Shown: positions 26,027 to 35,618, numbered from the stretch's first letter. The stretch: DNA of 64,000 nucleotides from Arthrobacter sp. C2 (GCA_024207135.1 CP042428.1:1736001-1800000), one strand, 5' to 3'. Translations and numbers: made by a program. The notes: generated by a model not told the origin, from the letters alone.

Positions 26027-27223
26027 CTAGGCGTCGTAGTCGACCAGCACGCGTTCGGTGGTGGGGCGGGACTGGCAGGTGAGCACGTAGCCCTTTTCGA
26101 CTTCGTCGGGTTCCAGTGCGTAGTTCTCGTCCATGTCCACCGAACCCTCGACGACCTTGGCGCGGCAGGTTCCGCAGACCCCGCCGGCACAGGCGAACGG
26201 GACGTCCGGGCGGACCCGCAGCGCGGCGTTCAGGATGGTTTCGCGCGCCTTGACCGGGCTCTTGACCTCGCCCTGCAGCCCGTCGAGCTTGAACGCGATC
26301 TGGTAGGTCTCGTCGGACTCGTCGATCAGCACCGGGCGTCCGATGTTTCCCTCGGGGCGGTGCGGCTCGCCGGTGGTGAACAGCTCGTAGCGGACCTTCT
26401 CGGCCGGGACGCCCTGGGCGGCGAGGTTGTCGCGCACCAGCTGGACCAGCTCGAAGGGCCCGCAGAGGAACCATTCGTCGACCTGGTCGGTGCGGATGAC
26501 CGCGCCGAGCAACTTGTTCAGCTTCTCGGCATCGATGCGGCCCGAGAGCAGCGGGGAGATTCGCTGTTCGCGGCTCAGCACGTGGTGCAGGGCAAAGCGG
26601 GCCGGGTAGCGGTCCTTCAAGTCGGCCAGTTCCTCCAGGAACATCACGTCCATGGCGGCCTTGTTCGCGTAGATCAGGTCAAAGTGGACGTTCTTGTTGG
26701 CGGCCAGCACCGTGCGGGCGATCGCCATGACCGGGGTGATGCCCGAGCCGGCGGCAACCGCCACGAAGGTGTCCTCGTTTTCCACGTCGATGTCCCCGGG
26801 GTCGTTCATCCCGTTCATCTTGTGCTTGGAGATGAAGCCGCCGGTGGGGCTCATGACGTCCATGGTGTCGCCGGCCACGAGGGACTCGTTGGCCCAGGTG
26901 GAGAAGATGCCGCCGATGTCGCGCTTGATGGCCACATGAATTTCCCCGGCGGTCGGCTCGGCGCAGATCGAGTAGCTGCGGCGCAGCTCCACGAGGTTGC
27001 CGTCGGCGTCCTCCAGTTCCTTGCGCAGGGCCACGTACTGGCCCGGCAGGTAGTCGTACTGGCCCTGCAGCGCCGCGGGGACCGCGAAGGTCACTTCGAT
27101 GGCGTCGGCGGTGAGCCGGCGGACCTCGGAGACCTCCAGGGTGTGGAAGGTGGTCCGGCGTCGGCCCGGGACCTCTGGATCGATGCCCTCGTTGGCGGGC
27201 AGGGAGGCAGTCGTGTCTGTCAT
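26027..27223 (-). CDS. paaE: Phenylacetyl-CoA epoxidase reductase subunit PaaE
   Basis: A 398-residue NADPH:ferredoxin-reductase-type protein that passes electrons to the PaaABC oxygenase. The FAD domain begins FHTLEVSEVRRLTADAIEVT and has RRSYSICAEP for flavin binding; the NADPH domain has VAAGSGITPVMAIARTVLAA. A C-terminal plant-type 2Fe-2S ferredoxin domain carries C345, C350, C353 and C383 (FACAGGVCGTC and LTCQSRP). The start at 27223 is coupled to paaD by an ATGA overlap; longer in-frame starts lie inside paaD. Confidence 0.95.
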   Translation of the reverse strand: MTDTTASLPANEGIDPEVPGRRRTTFHTLEVSEVRRLTADAIEVTFAVPAALQGQYDYLPGQYVALRKELEDADGNLVELRRSYSICAEPTAGEIHVAIKRDIGGIFSTWANESLVAGDTMDVMSPTGGFISKHKMNGMNDPGDIDVENEDTFVAVAAGSGITPVMAIARTVLAANKNVHFDLIYANKAAMDVMFLEELADLKDRYPARFALHHVLSREQRISPLLSGRIDAEKLNKLLGAVIRTDQVDEWFLCGPFELVQLVRDNLAAQGVPAEKVRYELFTTGEPHRPEGNIGRPVLIDESDETYQIAFKLDGLQGEVKSPVKARETILNAALRVRPDVPFACAGGVCGTCRAKVVEGSVDMDENYALEPDEVEKGYVLTCQSRPTTERVLVDYDA

Positions 27224-27705
27224 GAGAGCACCTTGAAGTAGTCGAAGGGTTCCAGGCAGTCCTTGCATTGGTACATGGACTTGCAGGCAGTGGAACCGAA
27301 ACGGGAAAGTTCCTTGGTATTGAGCGAATGGCATTGCGGGCACTTCACGGCCAGCCCCAGGGTCACCGGGCCGCGGTGGCCGGTGCCCGTGGGCGGGGCA
27401 ATGCCGTAGGCCTGGAGCTTGGATTTGCCCGACTCGGTCATCCAGTCGGTGCTCCAGGCCGGGGACAGGACCAGGTTGACCTTCACGTCCCGGTACCCGG
27501 ATTCCCTGAAGACGGTGCCGAGGTCCTCGGTGATTGCATCCATCGCCGGGCATCCCGAGTACGTGGGGGTGATGGTGACGACCACGGTGTCGCCCGCCAG
27601 TTCCACGTCCCGCAGGATCCCCAAATCCGCGATGGTGAGCACCGGGATTTCGGGGTCGGTGACGCGCGAGGCGATCTCGCGAAGCTCGGTGATGGTGGCA
27701 GTCAT
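27220..27705 (-). CDS. paaD: Phenylacetate pathway assembly protein PaaD
   Basis: A 161-residue protein with an N-terminal MIP18/DUF59 domain (EIASRVTDPEIPVLTIADLG, then TPTYSGCPAMDAI) and a C-terminal zinc ribbon with CPQC and CKDC pairs. In the family it helps mature the iron or iron-sulfur centres of the phenylacetyl-CoA epoxidase rather than catalysing the reaction. It starts 17 bp after paaC behind AAAGGA and overlaps paaE by 4 bp. Confidence 0.93.
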   Translation of the reverse strand: MTATITELREIASRVTDPEIPVLTIADLGILRDVELAGDTVVVTITPTYSGCPAMDAITEDLGTVFRESGYRDVKVNLVLSPAWSTDWMTESGKSKLQAYGIAPPTGTGHRGPVTLGLAVKCPQCHSLNTKELSRFGSTACKSMYQCKDCLEPFDYFKVLS

Positions 27706-27721
27706 TTCTTGTGTCCTTTGC

Positions 27722-28582
27722 TTACCAGGTGGCGCCGGGGTGCTTGCGCGCCAGCACCTGCATCTCGGCCAGGATGAAGCCGAGGTGTTCGGAGTGCTCG
27801 CCGCGCCGTCCTCGGGCCATCGCGAACGGAACGGTGGGCAGCTCGAGTTCGGCGTCCTTCAGCACGGCCGTGAACTCTTCGTCCCAGGCGGCGCGCAGCG
27901 AGGAAGGGGCCACGGCGACGTCGCCCAGGGCGGTGTGCAGTTCCTCGTCCTCGAACATCTCCCCCACGTAGGGCCAGAGGATGTCCAGGGCATGGCGCAT
28001 CCGCCGGGCCGATTCCTCGGTGCCGAGGCCCAGACGAAGGGTCCAGGCGATGGCGTGGTCGCGGTGGTAGTCGACCTCCTTGACGGCCTTGGCGGAAATC
28101 GCCGCGATGGTCTCGTCGCTCGATTCCAGCAACGCCGTGTAGAGCAGGTGCTGGTAGATGGAGATGATCAACTGGCGCACAATGGTCACGCCGAAGTCGC
28201 CGTTGGGCTGTTCGACGATGTGCAGCGAGCGGAATTCCTCTTCCTCGCGCCAGTAGGCCAAATCGTCCTCGGTCTTGTCCCAGGCCTTGGCGGCGTAGGA
28301 AAGGAAGGAGCGGGCGTGGCCCAGCTGGTCCAGGGCGATGTTGCCCAGGGCAATGTCTTCCTCGATCTCCGGTCCGCGCGAGATCCAGTGCGAGAGCCGC
28401 TGGGCCAGGATCAGGGCGTCGTCGCCCAGGCGCAGCGCATATTCGGCGACCTGCTCGGATGGCTTGTCCTGCGCGATGGCAATGTCCTCGGGGCGCAGCG
28501 CGTTGCCCGGGGTGACGCGGGTGGCCGAGGCCGTGGAGTCGCCGAAGGAGTCCAGCGAATGGTCGATGTCGTGTGCGCTCAC
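27722..28582 (-). CDS. paaC: Phenylacetyl-CoA epoxidase structural subunit PaaC
   Basis: A 286-residue ferritin-like subunit that pairs with PaaA in the epoxidase core without holding the main diiron centre. Family stretches: EYALRLGDDALILAQRLSHW, ALGNIALDQLGHARSFLSYA, and KEVDYHRDHAIAWTLRLGLG. The ATG overlaps the stop of paaB (ATGA). Confidence 0.95.
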   Translation of the reverse strand: MSAHDIDHSLDSFGDSTASATRVTPGNALRPEDIAIAQDKPSEQVAEYALRLGDDALILAQRLSHWISRGPEIEEDIALGNIALDQLGHARSFLSYAAKAWDKTEDDLAYWREEEEFRSLHIVEQPNGDFGVTIVRQLIISIYQHLLYTALLESSDETIAAISAKAVKEVDYHRDHAIAWTLRLGLGTEESARRMRHALDILWPYVGEMFEDEELHTALGDVAVAPSSLRAAWDEEFTAVLKDAELELPTVPFAMARGRRGEHSEHLGFILAEMQVLARKHPGATW

Positions 28583-28872
28583 AGGTGCTTCACGCCCTCA
28601 CTCTTGGTGTAGTACGTTGCGTGGCGGTAGTCCTTGCCCTGCGGGGACTCGAAGTACATGCCCTTGGCGTCGGGGTCCGAGGCGATGATGTCGGTGCTGG
28701 CCACGACCCAGAGCGAAATGCCCTCGTTGCGGCGGGTGTACAGGTCCCGGGCGTTCTTCAGCGCCATCTCCGCATCCGGTGCGTGCAGCGAACCGGCGTG
28801 GACGTGCGAGAGTCCGCGGGAGGAACGGACGAATACTTCCCAGAGCGGCCAGGTGCCGTGTGTTTCGGTCAT
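28579..28872 (-). CDS. paaB: Phenylacetyl-CoA epoxidase subunit PaaB
   Basis: A 97-residue protein, the normal size for PaaB. It begins THGTWPLWEVFVRSSRGLSH and includes VHAGSLHAPDAEMALKNARD and LYTRRNEGISLWVVASTDI, all typical of the family. PaaB is needed for the active epoxidase and bridges the reductase and oxygenase parts. It starts 3 bp after the stop of paaA and overlaps paaC. Confidence 0.95.
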   Translation of the reverse strand: MTETHGTWPLWEVFVRSSRGLSHVHAGSLHAPDAEMALKNARDLYTRRNEGISLWVVASTDIIASDPDAKGMYFESPQGKDYRHATYYTKSEGVKHL

Positions 28873-28875
28873 GAT

Positions 28876-29865
28876 TTATGCAACCTCGGTCTTTCGAGCC
28901 ATCTTTGCCGCGTACGCCGCGGCAGCTTCGCGCACCCAGGCGCCTTCGTTGTGGGCATCGCGGCGGCGCTGCAGGCGCTGCGCGTTGCAGGGCCCGTTGC
29001 CGGCGATGACGGCCTTGAACTCGACCCAGTCCAGTTCCATGTGGATCCAAGTCCCGGTTTCCGCATCAAAACGCAGCTCCGGGTCGGGAAGGGTCAGGCC
29101 CAGGACCTTGACCTGCTCGGCGATCATGCCCACGAAGCGCTGGCGCAATTCGTCGTTGGAGAAGCGCTTGATCTTCCACGCGGTGGACTGGCCCGAGTTC
29201 GGGGAATCGGAATCCGGTGGTCCGAACATCATCAGCGACGGGGCGTAGAAACGGTTGATGGCATCCTGTGCCATCTTCTTCTGGGCTTCGGTGCCGTTGG
29301 CCAGCTCCAGCAGGATCTCGAACCCCTGGCGCTGGTGGAAGGATTCCTCCTTGCAGATGCGCACCATGGCCCGGCCGTACGGGCCGTAGGAAGCGCGGCA
29401 CAGCGGCACCTGGTTGGCGATGGCTGCGCCGTCGACCAGCCAGCCGATCGCGCCCATGTCGGCCCAGGAGCGTGCCGGGTAGTTGAAGATCGAGGAGTAC
29501 TTGGCCTTGCCCGTCATCAGCTGCTCGTTGAGCACGTCGCGCGGGGTGCCCAGGGTCTCGGTGCCCGAGTACAGGTACAGTCCGTGGCCCGCTTCATCCT
29601 GCACCTTGGCCATCAGGATTGCCTTGCGCTTCAGCGACGGTGCCCGGGTGATCCAGTTGGCCTCTGGCTGCATGCCAATGATCTCGGAGTGCGCGTGCTG
29701 CGACATCTGCCGCGTCAAGGTCTTGCGGTATGCCTCGGGCATCCAGTCGCGCGGTTCGATGCGCGAATCGTCGGCAATGATCTGGTTGAACCGATCCTGC
29801 CCTGCTTGCTCCTCAGGAGAAAGTACCGCGGATAGCGATCCGCCGCTTTCTTGCTGTGCAGCCAT
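28876..29865 (-). CDS. paaA: Phenylacetyl-CoA epoxidase catalytic subunit PaaA
   Basis: A 329-residue diiron oxygenase that epoxidises the ring of phenylacetyl-CoA. Ferritin-like helices carry the metal ligands in [20 protein letters not shown] and [20 protein letters not shown]. The ATG at 29865 has GAGG eight bases upstream; an in-frame GTG at 29874 is too close to that site. It opens the operon paaABCDE-paaG, and a PaaR-like dyad lies about 35 bp upstream. Confidence 0.95.
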   Translation of the reverse strand: MAAQQESGGSLSAVLSPEEQAGQDRFNQIIADDSRIEPRDWMPEAYRKTLTRQMSQHAHSEIIGMQPEANWITRAPSLKRKAILMAKVQDEAGHGLYLYSGTETLGTPRDVLNEQLMTGKAKYSSIFNYPARSWADMGAIGWLVDGAAIANQVPLCRASYGPYGRAMVRICKEESFHQRQGFEILLELANGTEAQKKMAQDAINRFYAPSLMMFGPPDSDSPNSGQSTAWKIKRFSNDELRQRFVGMIAEQVKVLGLTLPDPELRFDAETGTWIHMELDWVEFKAVIAGNGPCNAQRLQRRRDAHNEGAWVREAAAAYAAKMARKTEVA

Positions 29866-29895
29866 AGTGCTCACCTCACTGTGACAAAGAATTAT

Positions 29896-29917
29896 TTACT
29901 GACCGTTCGTTCAATAT
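29896..29917 (-). promoter_or_regulatory. PaaR-like operator upstream of paaA
   Basis: The core TGACCGTTCGTTCA (29900-29913) is an imperfect dyad (five of seven base pairs match) lying 35-48 bp before the paaA start. It shares 13 of 14 bases with the reverse complement of the site before paaZ. Confidence 0.75.
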
Positions 29918-29967
29918 ATGCGTCCTGCCGTCTTTTCGTCAATCGCTGGCGCGGTTTTGACTGCTTT

Positions 29968-30193
29968 TGTCCTGTCTCATTACAGGTGGGGCAATCTCAC
30001 TACACCCGAGGCAAACACCTTTCCGTTTCATTGCATCCGAGGCATTAGCCCTCTCCTCGATTGGATGGAACCAAACGAGGGCACCTGAATCAACGATTCC
30101 AACACCAGCCGACCTCAACAAATGAACATCAACTAAAAACACCCTCGAGCCAACGGATCCTCCACTTTGCCTCACTTGCAATGAAACGGGACA
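29968..30193. repeat. Terminal-repeat cluster, probable remnant of an insertion sequence
   Basis: Three related direct copies of a roughly 26-bp element lie at 29968-29993, 29996-30013 (shorter) and 30018-30044, and an inverted copy lies at 30168-30193. Copy 1 and the inverted copy agree at 22 of 27 bases, all differences being transitions; the shared core is TCATTRCA...GRGGCA. Both outer ends read TGTCC inward. Multiple repeats at one end and an inverted one at the other is the layout of IS21-type element termini. No transposase gene lies between, so this is an internally deleted or eroded copy. The tract is AT-richer than its surroundings. No target duplication is visible. Confidence 0.55.
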
Positions 30194-30503
30194 CCTGCCG
30201 CCGCGGCTTTGAGCACGCCAACGCACAACGCCGCCCGAACATGACGAAGAAAGTCGGCAACCAGGCCGCAGCCGCCTGGCGGATGAAGGCGCGGCGCAGA
30301 ATCCCCACGCGCAGATGACGCAAAAAGTCGTTGCATGCCATCCTGTGACCGACCCGTCGCGCGGGCCCTTTCCGACGGAACACAATGGTTCATCACCGGT
30401 CGCTATCGCCCCCATTGAGCAGTTCGCCGGCGCGAGAGCGCAATCCCCCGGTTCCCGAGCAGCCAGTACTCGCACATTCCCGCACCAAAAGGAAGCCTTC
30501 CCC

Positions 30504-30767
30504 GTGACCAGCACAGATCCCGACGCCAGACCCGACACCGACGACCTCACAGCCCGAAAGCAAAGACAGTGGCCATGGGTCCTGGGCGCCATCGCCCTGG
30601 CCGCCGCCATCGCTGCGGGTGCGATCATCGGTTCCAACGCAAGCACCAAGCCACCGCACGCTGCTACCGGGGCAACACTGTCCGCGGGGACCGCGAGCGC
30701 TGCGGGCGCTGCGGGCGCTGCGGAAGGCCATCACCCCGAGCAAACACCGGCAAACGTCGCTGCCTAG
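30504..30767 (+). CDS. Small single-pass membrane protein, hypothetical
   Basis: An 87-residue protein from a GTG behind AAAAGGAAG: MTSTDPDARPDTDDLTARKQ then a membrane segment WPWVLGAIALAAAIAAGAII (about 24-43) and an Ala/Thr/Gly-rich outer tail rich in histidine and proline at the end. It may be a whole small protein or a truncated secreted protein: the frame stops at TAG (30765) while the following codons keep a coding-like composition. It lies next to the IS-like remnant. No family recognised. Confidence 0.5.
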   Translation: MTSTDPDARPDTDDLTARKQRQWPWVLGAIALAAAIAAGAIIGSNASTKPPHAATGATLSAGTASAAGAAGAAEGHHPEQTPANVAA

Positions 30768-30989
30768 GAAATCACCCTGGCACCGCATCAGGGCGACATC
30801 CAGGGCGCTTGCCGATTCGACGGTGCCGAACCGCGCAGCATTCACCGGCAAGGTCGCCAGGCCCGCTTTCCGGCACAAGCCCTGGCCCTCCCGGTGCCGG
30901 TCGGAGCCACACAGCGATCGGACGCACCGGCCAGGGCCTGCCGATTCCGCCCCGCGCCCCCGGTCCGCGGGCGGGAATAGCATGGAGCT

Positions 30990-31661
30990 ATGGGCGTTCA
31001 AGGCATGAGCGGGACCGAGCGGTTGCTGCGGATACCCGTGGTCGTGGCGATCGTTGGCGGGCCGCTGGGTTATCTGCTCGGAGGCCTTCTGGCGCCGGCC
31101 ATCCACGACTCGGGACCTGCCACCATAGCTGCGAATGCAGCGGCGAATCCGGCGGGCAACGCGATGCACCTGGCGGCATTCGTGCTGGCCTCGTTCCTCC
31201 TGCCGGTCGGCGCTGCGGGCCTGGGCTACTTGGGGTACCGGCGCAACCCGCGGCTCGCCCTCGGCGCCGGGCTGCTGGGGGTGCTGGGATGGCTGCCGTT
31301 CTCGGCGCTCACGGCCCTGGACGACCTGGCCCGGGCCATGACGCGGCATCCGGGCGCCAGGGAAAACGGCGCGTTGCTCGATACATTCACCAATGATGCG
31401 GTCATGTCCACCTACCTGGTCGTCTACGTCGCCTTCCACCTGGTCGCGTACGTGATGCTTGGCGTCATCCTGGGCCGGGGCCGGATCATTCCGCGGTGGG
31501 CGGCCTGGATGATGGCTGCCAGCAGTCCTCTGACCATTGCCGCCTTCGCTTTCCATTCAAGCGCCAGGACGGCCGTGGGCGTCGCTGCCCTGGCGCTGTT
31601 GCTCGCCGGGTCCGTGCCCGCAGCCCGGGCCATGGCCGCGCCGGCACGGGCCCGGACCTAG
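30990..31661 (+). CDS. Polytopic membrane protein, hypothetical
   Basis: A 223-residue protein with about six membrane segments: IPVVVAIVGGPLGYLLGGLL, MHLAAFVLASFLLPVGAAGL, LALGAGLLGVLGWLPFSALT, TYLVVYVAFHLVAYVMLGVI, WAAWMMAASSPLTIAAFAF and VGVAALALLLAGSVPAARAM. Loops are short and basic on the presumed inner side. It resembles uncharacterised actinobacterial DUF-type membrane proteins; no transport or enzyme motif is visible. A terminator follows 30 bp later. Confidence 0.7.
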   Translation: MGVQGMSGTERLLRIPVVVAIVGGPLGYLLGGLLAPAIHDSGPATIAANAAANPAGNAMHLAAFVLASFLLPVGAAGLGYLGYRRNPRLALGAGLLGVLGWLPFSALTALDDLARAMTRHPGARENGALLDTFTNDAVMSTYLVVYVAFHLVAYVMLGVILGRGRIIPRWAAWMMAASSPLTIAAFAFHSSARTAVGVAALALLLAGSVPAARAMAAPARART

Positions 31662-31690
31662 CGCTGGCATACCTTGGCAGCACGCAGGAA

Positions 31691-31728
31691 CGCCCCGGAG
31701 CACCGGGGAATTCCGGTGCCCCGGGGCG
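31691..31728. terminator. Bidirectional hairpin between the membrane protein and DoxX genes
   Basis: A 16-bp stem with one mismatch (31691-31706 with 31713-31728) and loop GGAATT separates two convergent genes. Confidence 0.8.
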
Positions 31729-31753
31729 TCCCGGGTGGATTGGCGAATGCCTG

Positions 31754-32182
31754 TTAGGCGGCAATGCGGGACGGGATGAACCTGTCCACGGAAAGGCGTC
31801 CCGGGCCCACCAGAGCGATGGCTGCTGCGCCCGCGGCCAGGGCGAGCACGAGCTCGAAGCCGCCGGCCTCGACGAACACGCCTGCCGGGGCGTGCACCAG
31901 GAACAGTGCGCCGAGCATGTTCACGGTCAACAGCGCGGCAAAGATGCGGGTGAGCACACCGAGGACCAGGGCGATGCCGCCCACGATTTCAAGGGTTGCC
32001 ACCACGGGTGCCACCACGCCGGCCGCGGGAACGCCCATCTGGCCGAACGCCGCGGTGGTCCCATCCAGGGTGAACTGGAAGTACTTCTGCCAGCCGTGCG
32101 CCGCGAAGAGGAAGCCGATGACGACGCGAAGCATCGTCCGTGCGGCGATGGCCAAGGCGGGGTTCTTTGCTGCAGTATCCAT
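31754..32182 (-). CDS. DoxX-family membrane protein
   Basis: A 142-residue four-helix membrane protein. The DoxX pattern is MLRVVIGFLFAAHGWQKYFQ, VVATLEIVGGIALVLGVLTR, IFAALLTVNMLGALFLVHA and FELVLALAAGAAAIALVGPG. Family members are linked to oxidative-stress or thiosulfate/quinone reactions, but the job is often unknown. The ATG at 32182 follows AGAAGGA. Monocistronic. Confidence 0.87.
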   Translation of the reverse strand: MDTAAKNPALAIAARTMLRVVIGFLFAAHGWQKYFQFTLDGTTAAFGQMGVPAAGVVAPVVATLEIVGGIALVLGVLTRIFAALLTVNMLGALFLVHAPAGVFVEAGGFELVLALAAGAAAIALVGPGRLSVDRFIPSRIAA

Positions 32183-32443
32183 GAAAATCCTTCTGTCGTT
32201 TCGTAGCAAACCAGACATCGTCGTGGATGTCGGTCGCGTCGGACCGGTTCATCCGGTCCGCAAGCTCAAATCCACCATGACACATCTTTACTTGAATCTT
32301 CAAGTGATGTGAGATGCGCCTCGCGTCACAAAAGGAAACACCCAACCGTGCCATTCGCTCGTCCCCCGGGAAGCCGCGGCGCGGCGGCCCGCAGCAGGGG
32401 CCCTTTGCGCATTCTCGCAGGTTGGTTTGAGAGGATGGCCAGC

Positions 32444-33229
32444 ATGATTTCTCGCTCCACGGCTTTACGTTTCATCCTTGCTCCGGCACTCGCCCTCACC
32501 TTGGCCGGTTGCGGCGCCCCGCTCAGTGCGCACTGGCAGGGGCTTCCGGGGAAAGCGCCGTCGGAACAGGGTGCAGCCACGGAATCCCCAGAGGTGACCG
32601 GCACCCCGGAGGGGCCGGACTGCGCCGAGGTCAAGTGCGTGGCCCTGACTTTCGACGATGGGCCCGGTCCCTACACCGAGTCGCTGCTCGATGTCATGGA
32701 GAAGCACAACGCCAAGGCATCGTTCTTCCTCATCGGCAAGGACGTCGCCAAATATCCCGAAGTCGTGCGGGAGGAATTGGCCAACGGCCATGAAATCGGA
32801 AACCACACCTGGTCGCACCAGGACCTCGCCAAGCTGTCCCCGGCCGCCGCCCAACGCGAACTCAGAAAGGCGGACGAGGCCATCAAGCAAGCGACAGGGG
32901 CCGCCCCGACGCTGATGCGGCCCCCCTACGGCACGATTACCGAAAGCCTGAAGAAGGCCCAGCCAGTACCCGTGGTGCTGTGGAGCGACGACACCCTGGA
33001 CTGGAAGACCCGCAATACCAAGAAGACCGTCAAGGCTGCCGAGGACATCAAGCCCGGCTCCATTGTCTTGATGCACGACATCCACAAGTCCACGGTCGAT
33101 GCCGTACCGAAGATCCTCGAGGACCTGGGGGCCCAGGGCTACCATTTCGTCACCGTCAGCCAGCTGATCGGCCAACCCAAACCCGGGGTCGGATACGAGA
33201 CCGGCCAGAAACCAGGGACGAAGAAGTGA
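32444..33229 (+). CDS. Polysaccharide deacetylase lipoprotein (NodB domain)
   Basis: A 261-residue lipoprotein: signal with lipobox LTLAGC (C23), a short linker, then a NodB domain. Metal and catalytic residues are visible in VALTFDDGPGPYTE (D71, D72) and GNHTWSHQDL (H121, H125), then MRPPYGTITES and a late VLMHDIHKST motif. It should remove acetyl groups from N-acetylglucosamine in peptidoglycan or another envelope glycan at the outer face. The start at 32444 has GAGAGG nine bases upstream; the ATG at 32435 touches that site and is less likely. Confidence 0.9.
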   Translation: MISRSTALRFILAPALALTLAGCGAPLSAHWQGLPGKAPSEQGAATESPEVTGTPEGPDCAEVKCVALTFDDGPGPYTESLLDVMEKHNAKASFFLIGKDVAKYPEVVREELANGHEIGNHTWSHQDLAKLSPAAAQRELRKADEAIKQATGAAPTLMRPPYGTITESLKKAQPVPVVLWSDDTLDWKTRNTKKTVKAAEDIKPGSIVLMHDIHKSTVDAVPKILEDLGAQGYHFVTVSQLIGQPKPGVGYETGQKPGTKK

Positions 33230-33257
33230 CCCATCCGGCCAACCGCCGGTGAAAACA

Positions 33258-33320
33258 CGAAAGCCCGCGTTGCCGCGCAGGATCCCGGAAAGGGAACCGC
33301 AGGGGCAGCGCGGGCTTTCG
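33258..33320. terminator. Bidirectional terminator between convergent genes
   Basis: CGAAAGCCCGCG (33258-33269) pairs with CGCGGGCTTTCG (33309-33320), extended by five further pairs with one mismatch; the 30-nt interior has its own short GC repeats. A-rich and T-rich flanks occur on both sides. Confidence 0.85.
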
Positions 33321-33343
33321 TCCTTATGCGTGAAGGACTCCGC

Positions 33344-34102
33344 CTAAAGGACCTTGGAGAGGAACTCCTTGGTGCGGTCCTGCTGCGGGTTGCCGAACAG
33401 TTCGGCCGGCGGGCCCGATTCGCAGACCACGCCATCGGCCATGAAGACCACCCGGTCCCCGATTTCCTTGGCGAAGCCCATCTCGTGGGTCACCAGGACC
33501 ATGGTCATGCCCTCGGCGGCCAGGTCGCGGATGACCTGGAGCACCTCGCCGACCATTTCCGGGTCCAGTGCGCTGGTGGCCTCGTCAAAGAGCATGATGC
33601 CGGGGTTCATGGCCAGCGCGCGGGCGATGGCCACACGCTGCTTCTGGCCGCCGGAGAGCGATGCCGGGCGGGCGTCCGCCTTCTCCTTCAGGCCCACGCG
33701 CTCAAGCAGCTTCATGGCCTGGGCCCTGGCCTCGACCCTGGTGGCCTTCTTCAGTTCCACCGGGGCGAGCATGATGTTCTCCGCCACCGACATGTGCGGG
33801 AAGAGGTTGAAGTGCTGGAAGACCATGCCCACGTGGCGGCGGACCTCGTTGATGTCGACCTTCGGGTCGGTGACATCGAATCCGTCGACGATGACATGGC
33901 CGGCGGAGATCTCCTCCAGCTTGTTCAGGCAGCGCAGCAGCGTGGACTTGCCCGAGCCCGAGGGACCGATCACGCACACCACCTCGCCCTCGGCGATTTC
34001 CACGTCGATGCCCTTGAGCACCTCGTTGGCGCCGAAGGACTTGCGCAGTCCCTTGACGGTGATCTTGGCTGGCTTTTGTGTTTCAACCGGTGATGCACTC
34101 AC
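33344..34102 (-). CDS. Amino-acid ABC transporter ATP-binding protein
   Basis: A 252-residue GlnQ-type ATPase: Walker [10 protein letters not shown] (about 41-49), Q-loop [20 protein letters not shown], signature [20 protein letters not shown], Walker [21 protein letters not shown], switch [20 protein letters not shown]. It overlaps the fused binding-protein/permease gene by 4 bp and must energise it. It differs in detail (DEAT rather than DEPT after Walker B) from the paralogue at 1438-2226. Confidence 0.93.
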   Translation of the reverse strand: MSASPVETQKPAKITVKGLRKSFGANEVLKGIDVEIAEGEVVCVIGPSGSGKSTLLRCLNKLEEISAGHVIVDGFDVTDPKVDINEVRRHVGMVFQHFNLFPHMSVAENIMLAPVELKKATRVEARAQAMKLLERVGLKEKADARPASLSGGQKQRVAIARALAMNPGIMLFDEATSALDPEMVGEVLQVIRDLAAEGMTMVLVTHEMGFAKEIGDRVVFMADGVVCESGPPAELFGNPQQDRTKEFLSKVL

Positions 34103-35568
34103 TTGTTGAACCTCCGATCGGCGTAGTTTGCCAGTTTGGTCAGGGCCATGACGGCCACGAAGTAGATGACGCCCACGATCAGCAGGGTCTCGGTGACGCG
34201 GAAGTTCGCCGCGTAGATCTGCTGGCCCTGGTACAGGAGCTCGGCAAAGCCGATGGCCAACAGCAGCGAGGAATCCTTGAGCATGATGATCAGCTGGTTG
34301 ATCAGCGACGGGGTCATCATCTTGAACGCCTGCGGGACCACGACCTTCTGCATGGACTTGCCGTAGCCCAGGCCCAGCGAACGCGAGGCCTCAAGCTGCC
34401 CGGGGTCCACGGACTGGATGCCGCCGCGCACGATCTCCGCTACATAGGCGCCGGAGTTCAGCGACAGCGTCAGCACGCCGGCAACCCAGATGTTGATCGG
34501 CTGCCCGGTCAGCTGCGGGAGGCCGAAGTAGAACATGAAGGCCCACAGCAGCAGCGGGGTGCCGCGGAAGATGTTGACGAAGGTCGTGGCGATGCCGCGC
34601 AGCACGATGTTGTGGGAGATCTTCATGAATCCGGCCAACAGGCCGATCGCCATGGCCACGGCGAAGGAAATGATCGTCACCACCAGTGTGTTCTTCAGGC
34701 CGCTCATCAGGGCAGGGAAGGACTTGCCCAGCAGGTCCAGGAAGGTGGTGGGTTGCGCGGCGGTCGGATTGGCCAGGTACTTGTCCAGGATCTTCTGGTA
34801 GTCGCCGTCGGCCTTCAGCTTGGCCAGCCCGTCGTTGAAGGCGGCCAGCAGTGCGGTGTTCTTGCCCTTGTTCACGGCGAACCCGTAGGAGCCGCCGGGG
34901 ACCTTGTCGGTGACGGTCTTCAGCCCGTTGTTCTGGGCCACGCCGTAGGCGAGCACCGGGTAGTCGTCGAAGACGGCCACGGCGGAACCGGACTTGACGG
35001 ACTCGTACATGGTTGCCGACTGGTCCAGGGACTTGACGGTGAAACCGTACTGCCCGGCAATCGACTTGGCGTAGGCCTCGCCCTCGGACCCGGTCTTGGC
35101 GACCACGGTCTTGCCCTTGAGGTCCTCATAGCCCTTGATGGTGTCGTCGTTCTTGGCGACCGCCATCTGGATGCCGGACTCGAAGTAGGGTTCCGAGAAG
35201 TCGTAGACCTGCTTGCGTTCGTCGGTGATCGACATGCCGGCGATCACACCGTCGACCTGGTTGGAGGTCAGTGCCTGCAATGCCGCGTTGAATCCCAGGG
35301 AACGGATCTCGACCTTGAAGCCTTCCGCCTCGGCAATGGCGCGGACCAGGTCCATGTCGATTCCGGTCAGTTCCCCGTTCTCGCGGAACTCGAAGGGGGC
35401 GAAGGTGGTGTCTGTGCCGATGACAAAGGTCTTGCCTTCGACACCGTTGTCGGCAGGGGCCGCCATGGCGGCGCCGGCACCGCCGAACACCAGGAACATG
35501 CCCATGATGGCGGCAATCACCGCCCTGGGCCAGGTCCTTGGACCTCGAGTCGTTCTGGACGTCTTCAA
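34099..35568 (-). CDS. Fused amino-acid binding protein and ABC permease
   Basis: A 489-residue fusion. A signal or anchor segment ([20 protein letters not shown], about 16-36) precedes an SBP_bac_3 domain ([20 protein letters not shown] through KILDKYLA, about 48-262), then a permease domain with [20 protein letters not shown] and the EAA loop [20 protein letters not shown]. The receptor is thus tethered to its own channel. The TTG at 35568 lies 11 bp after AAGGAG; an ATG nearer that site runs into a stop, and longer in-frame starts have no site. Such fusions are known in Gram-positive polar amino-acid systems. Ligand unknown. Confidence 0.88.
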   Translation of the reverse strand: MKTSRTTRGPRTWPRAVIAAIMGMFLVFGGAGAAMAAPADNGVEGKTFVIGTDTTFAPFEFRENGELTGIDMDLVRAIAEAEGFKVEIRSLGFNAALQALTSNQVDGVIAGMSITDERKQVYDFSEPYFESGIQMAVAKNDDTIKGYEDLKGKTVVAKTGSEGEAYAKSIAGQYGFTVKSLDQSATMYESVKSGSAVAVFDDYPVLAYGVAQNNGLKTVTDKVPGGSYGFAVNKGKNTALLAAFNDGLAKLKADGDYQKILDKYLANPTAAQPTTFLDLLGKSFPALMSGLKNTLVVTIISFAVAMAIGLLAGFMKISHNIVLRGIATTFVNIFRGTPLLLWAFMFYFGLPQLTGQPINIWVAGVLTLSLNSGAYVAEIVRGGIQSVDPGQLEASRSLGLGYGKSMQKVVVPQAFKMMTPSLINQLIIMLKDSSLLLAIGFAELLYQGQQIYAANFRVTETLLIVGVIYFVAVMALTKLANYADRRFNK

Positions 35569-35618
35569 GAGTCGTTCATCTCCTTGATTGCAGGTTCCGC
35601 CGCCGTGGTGCGAGGGCG

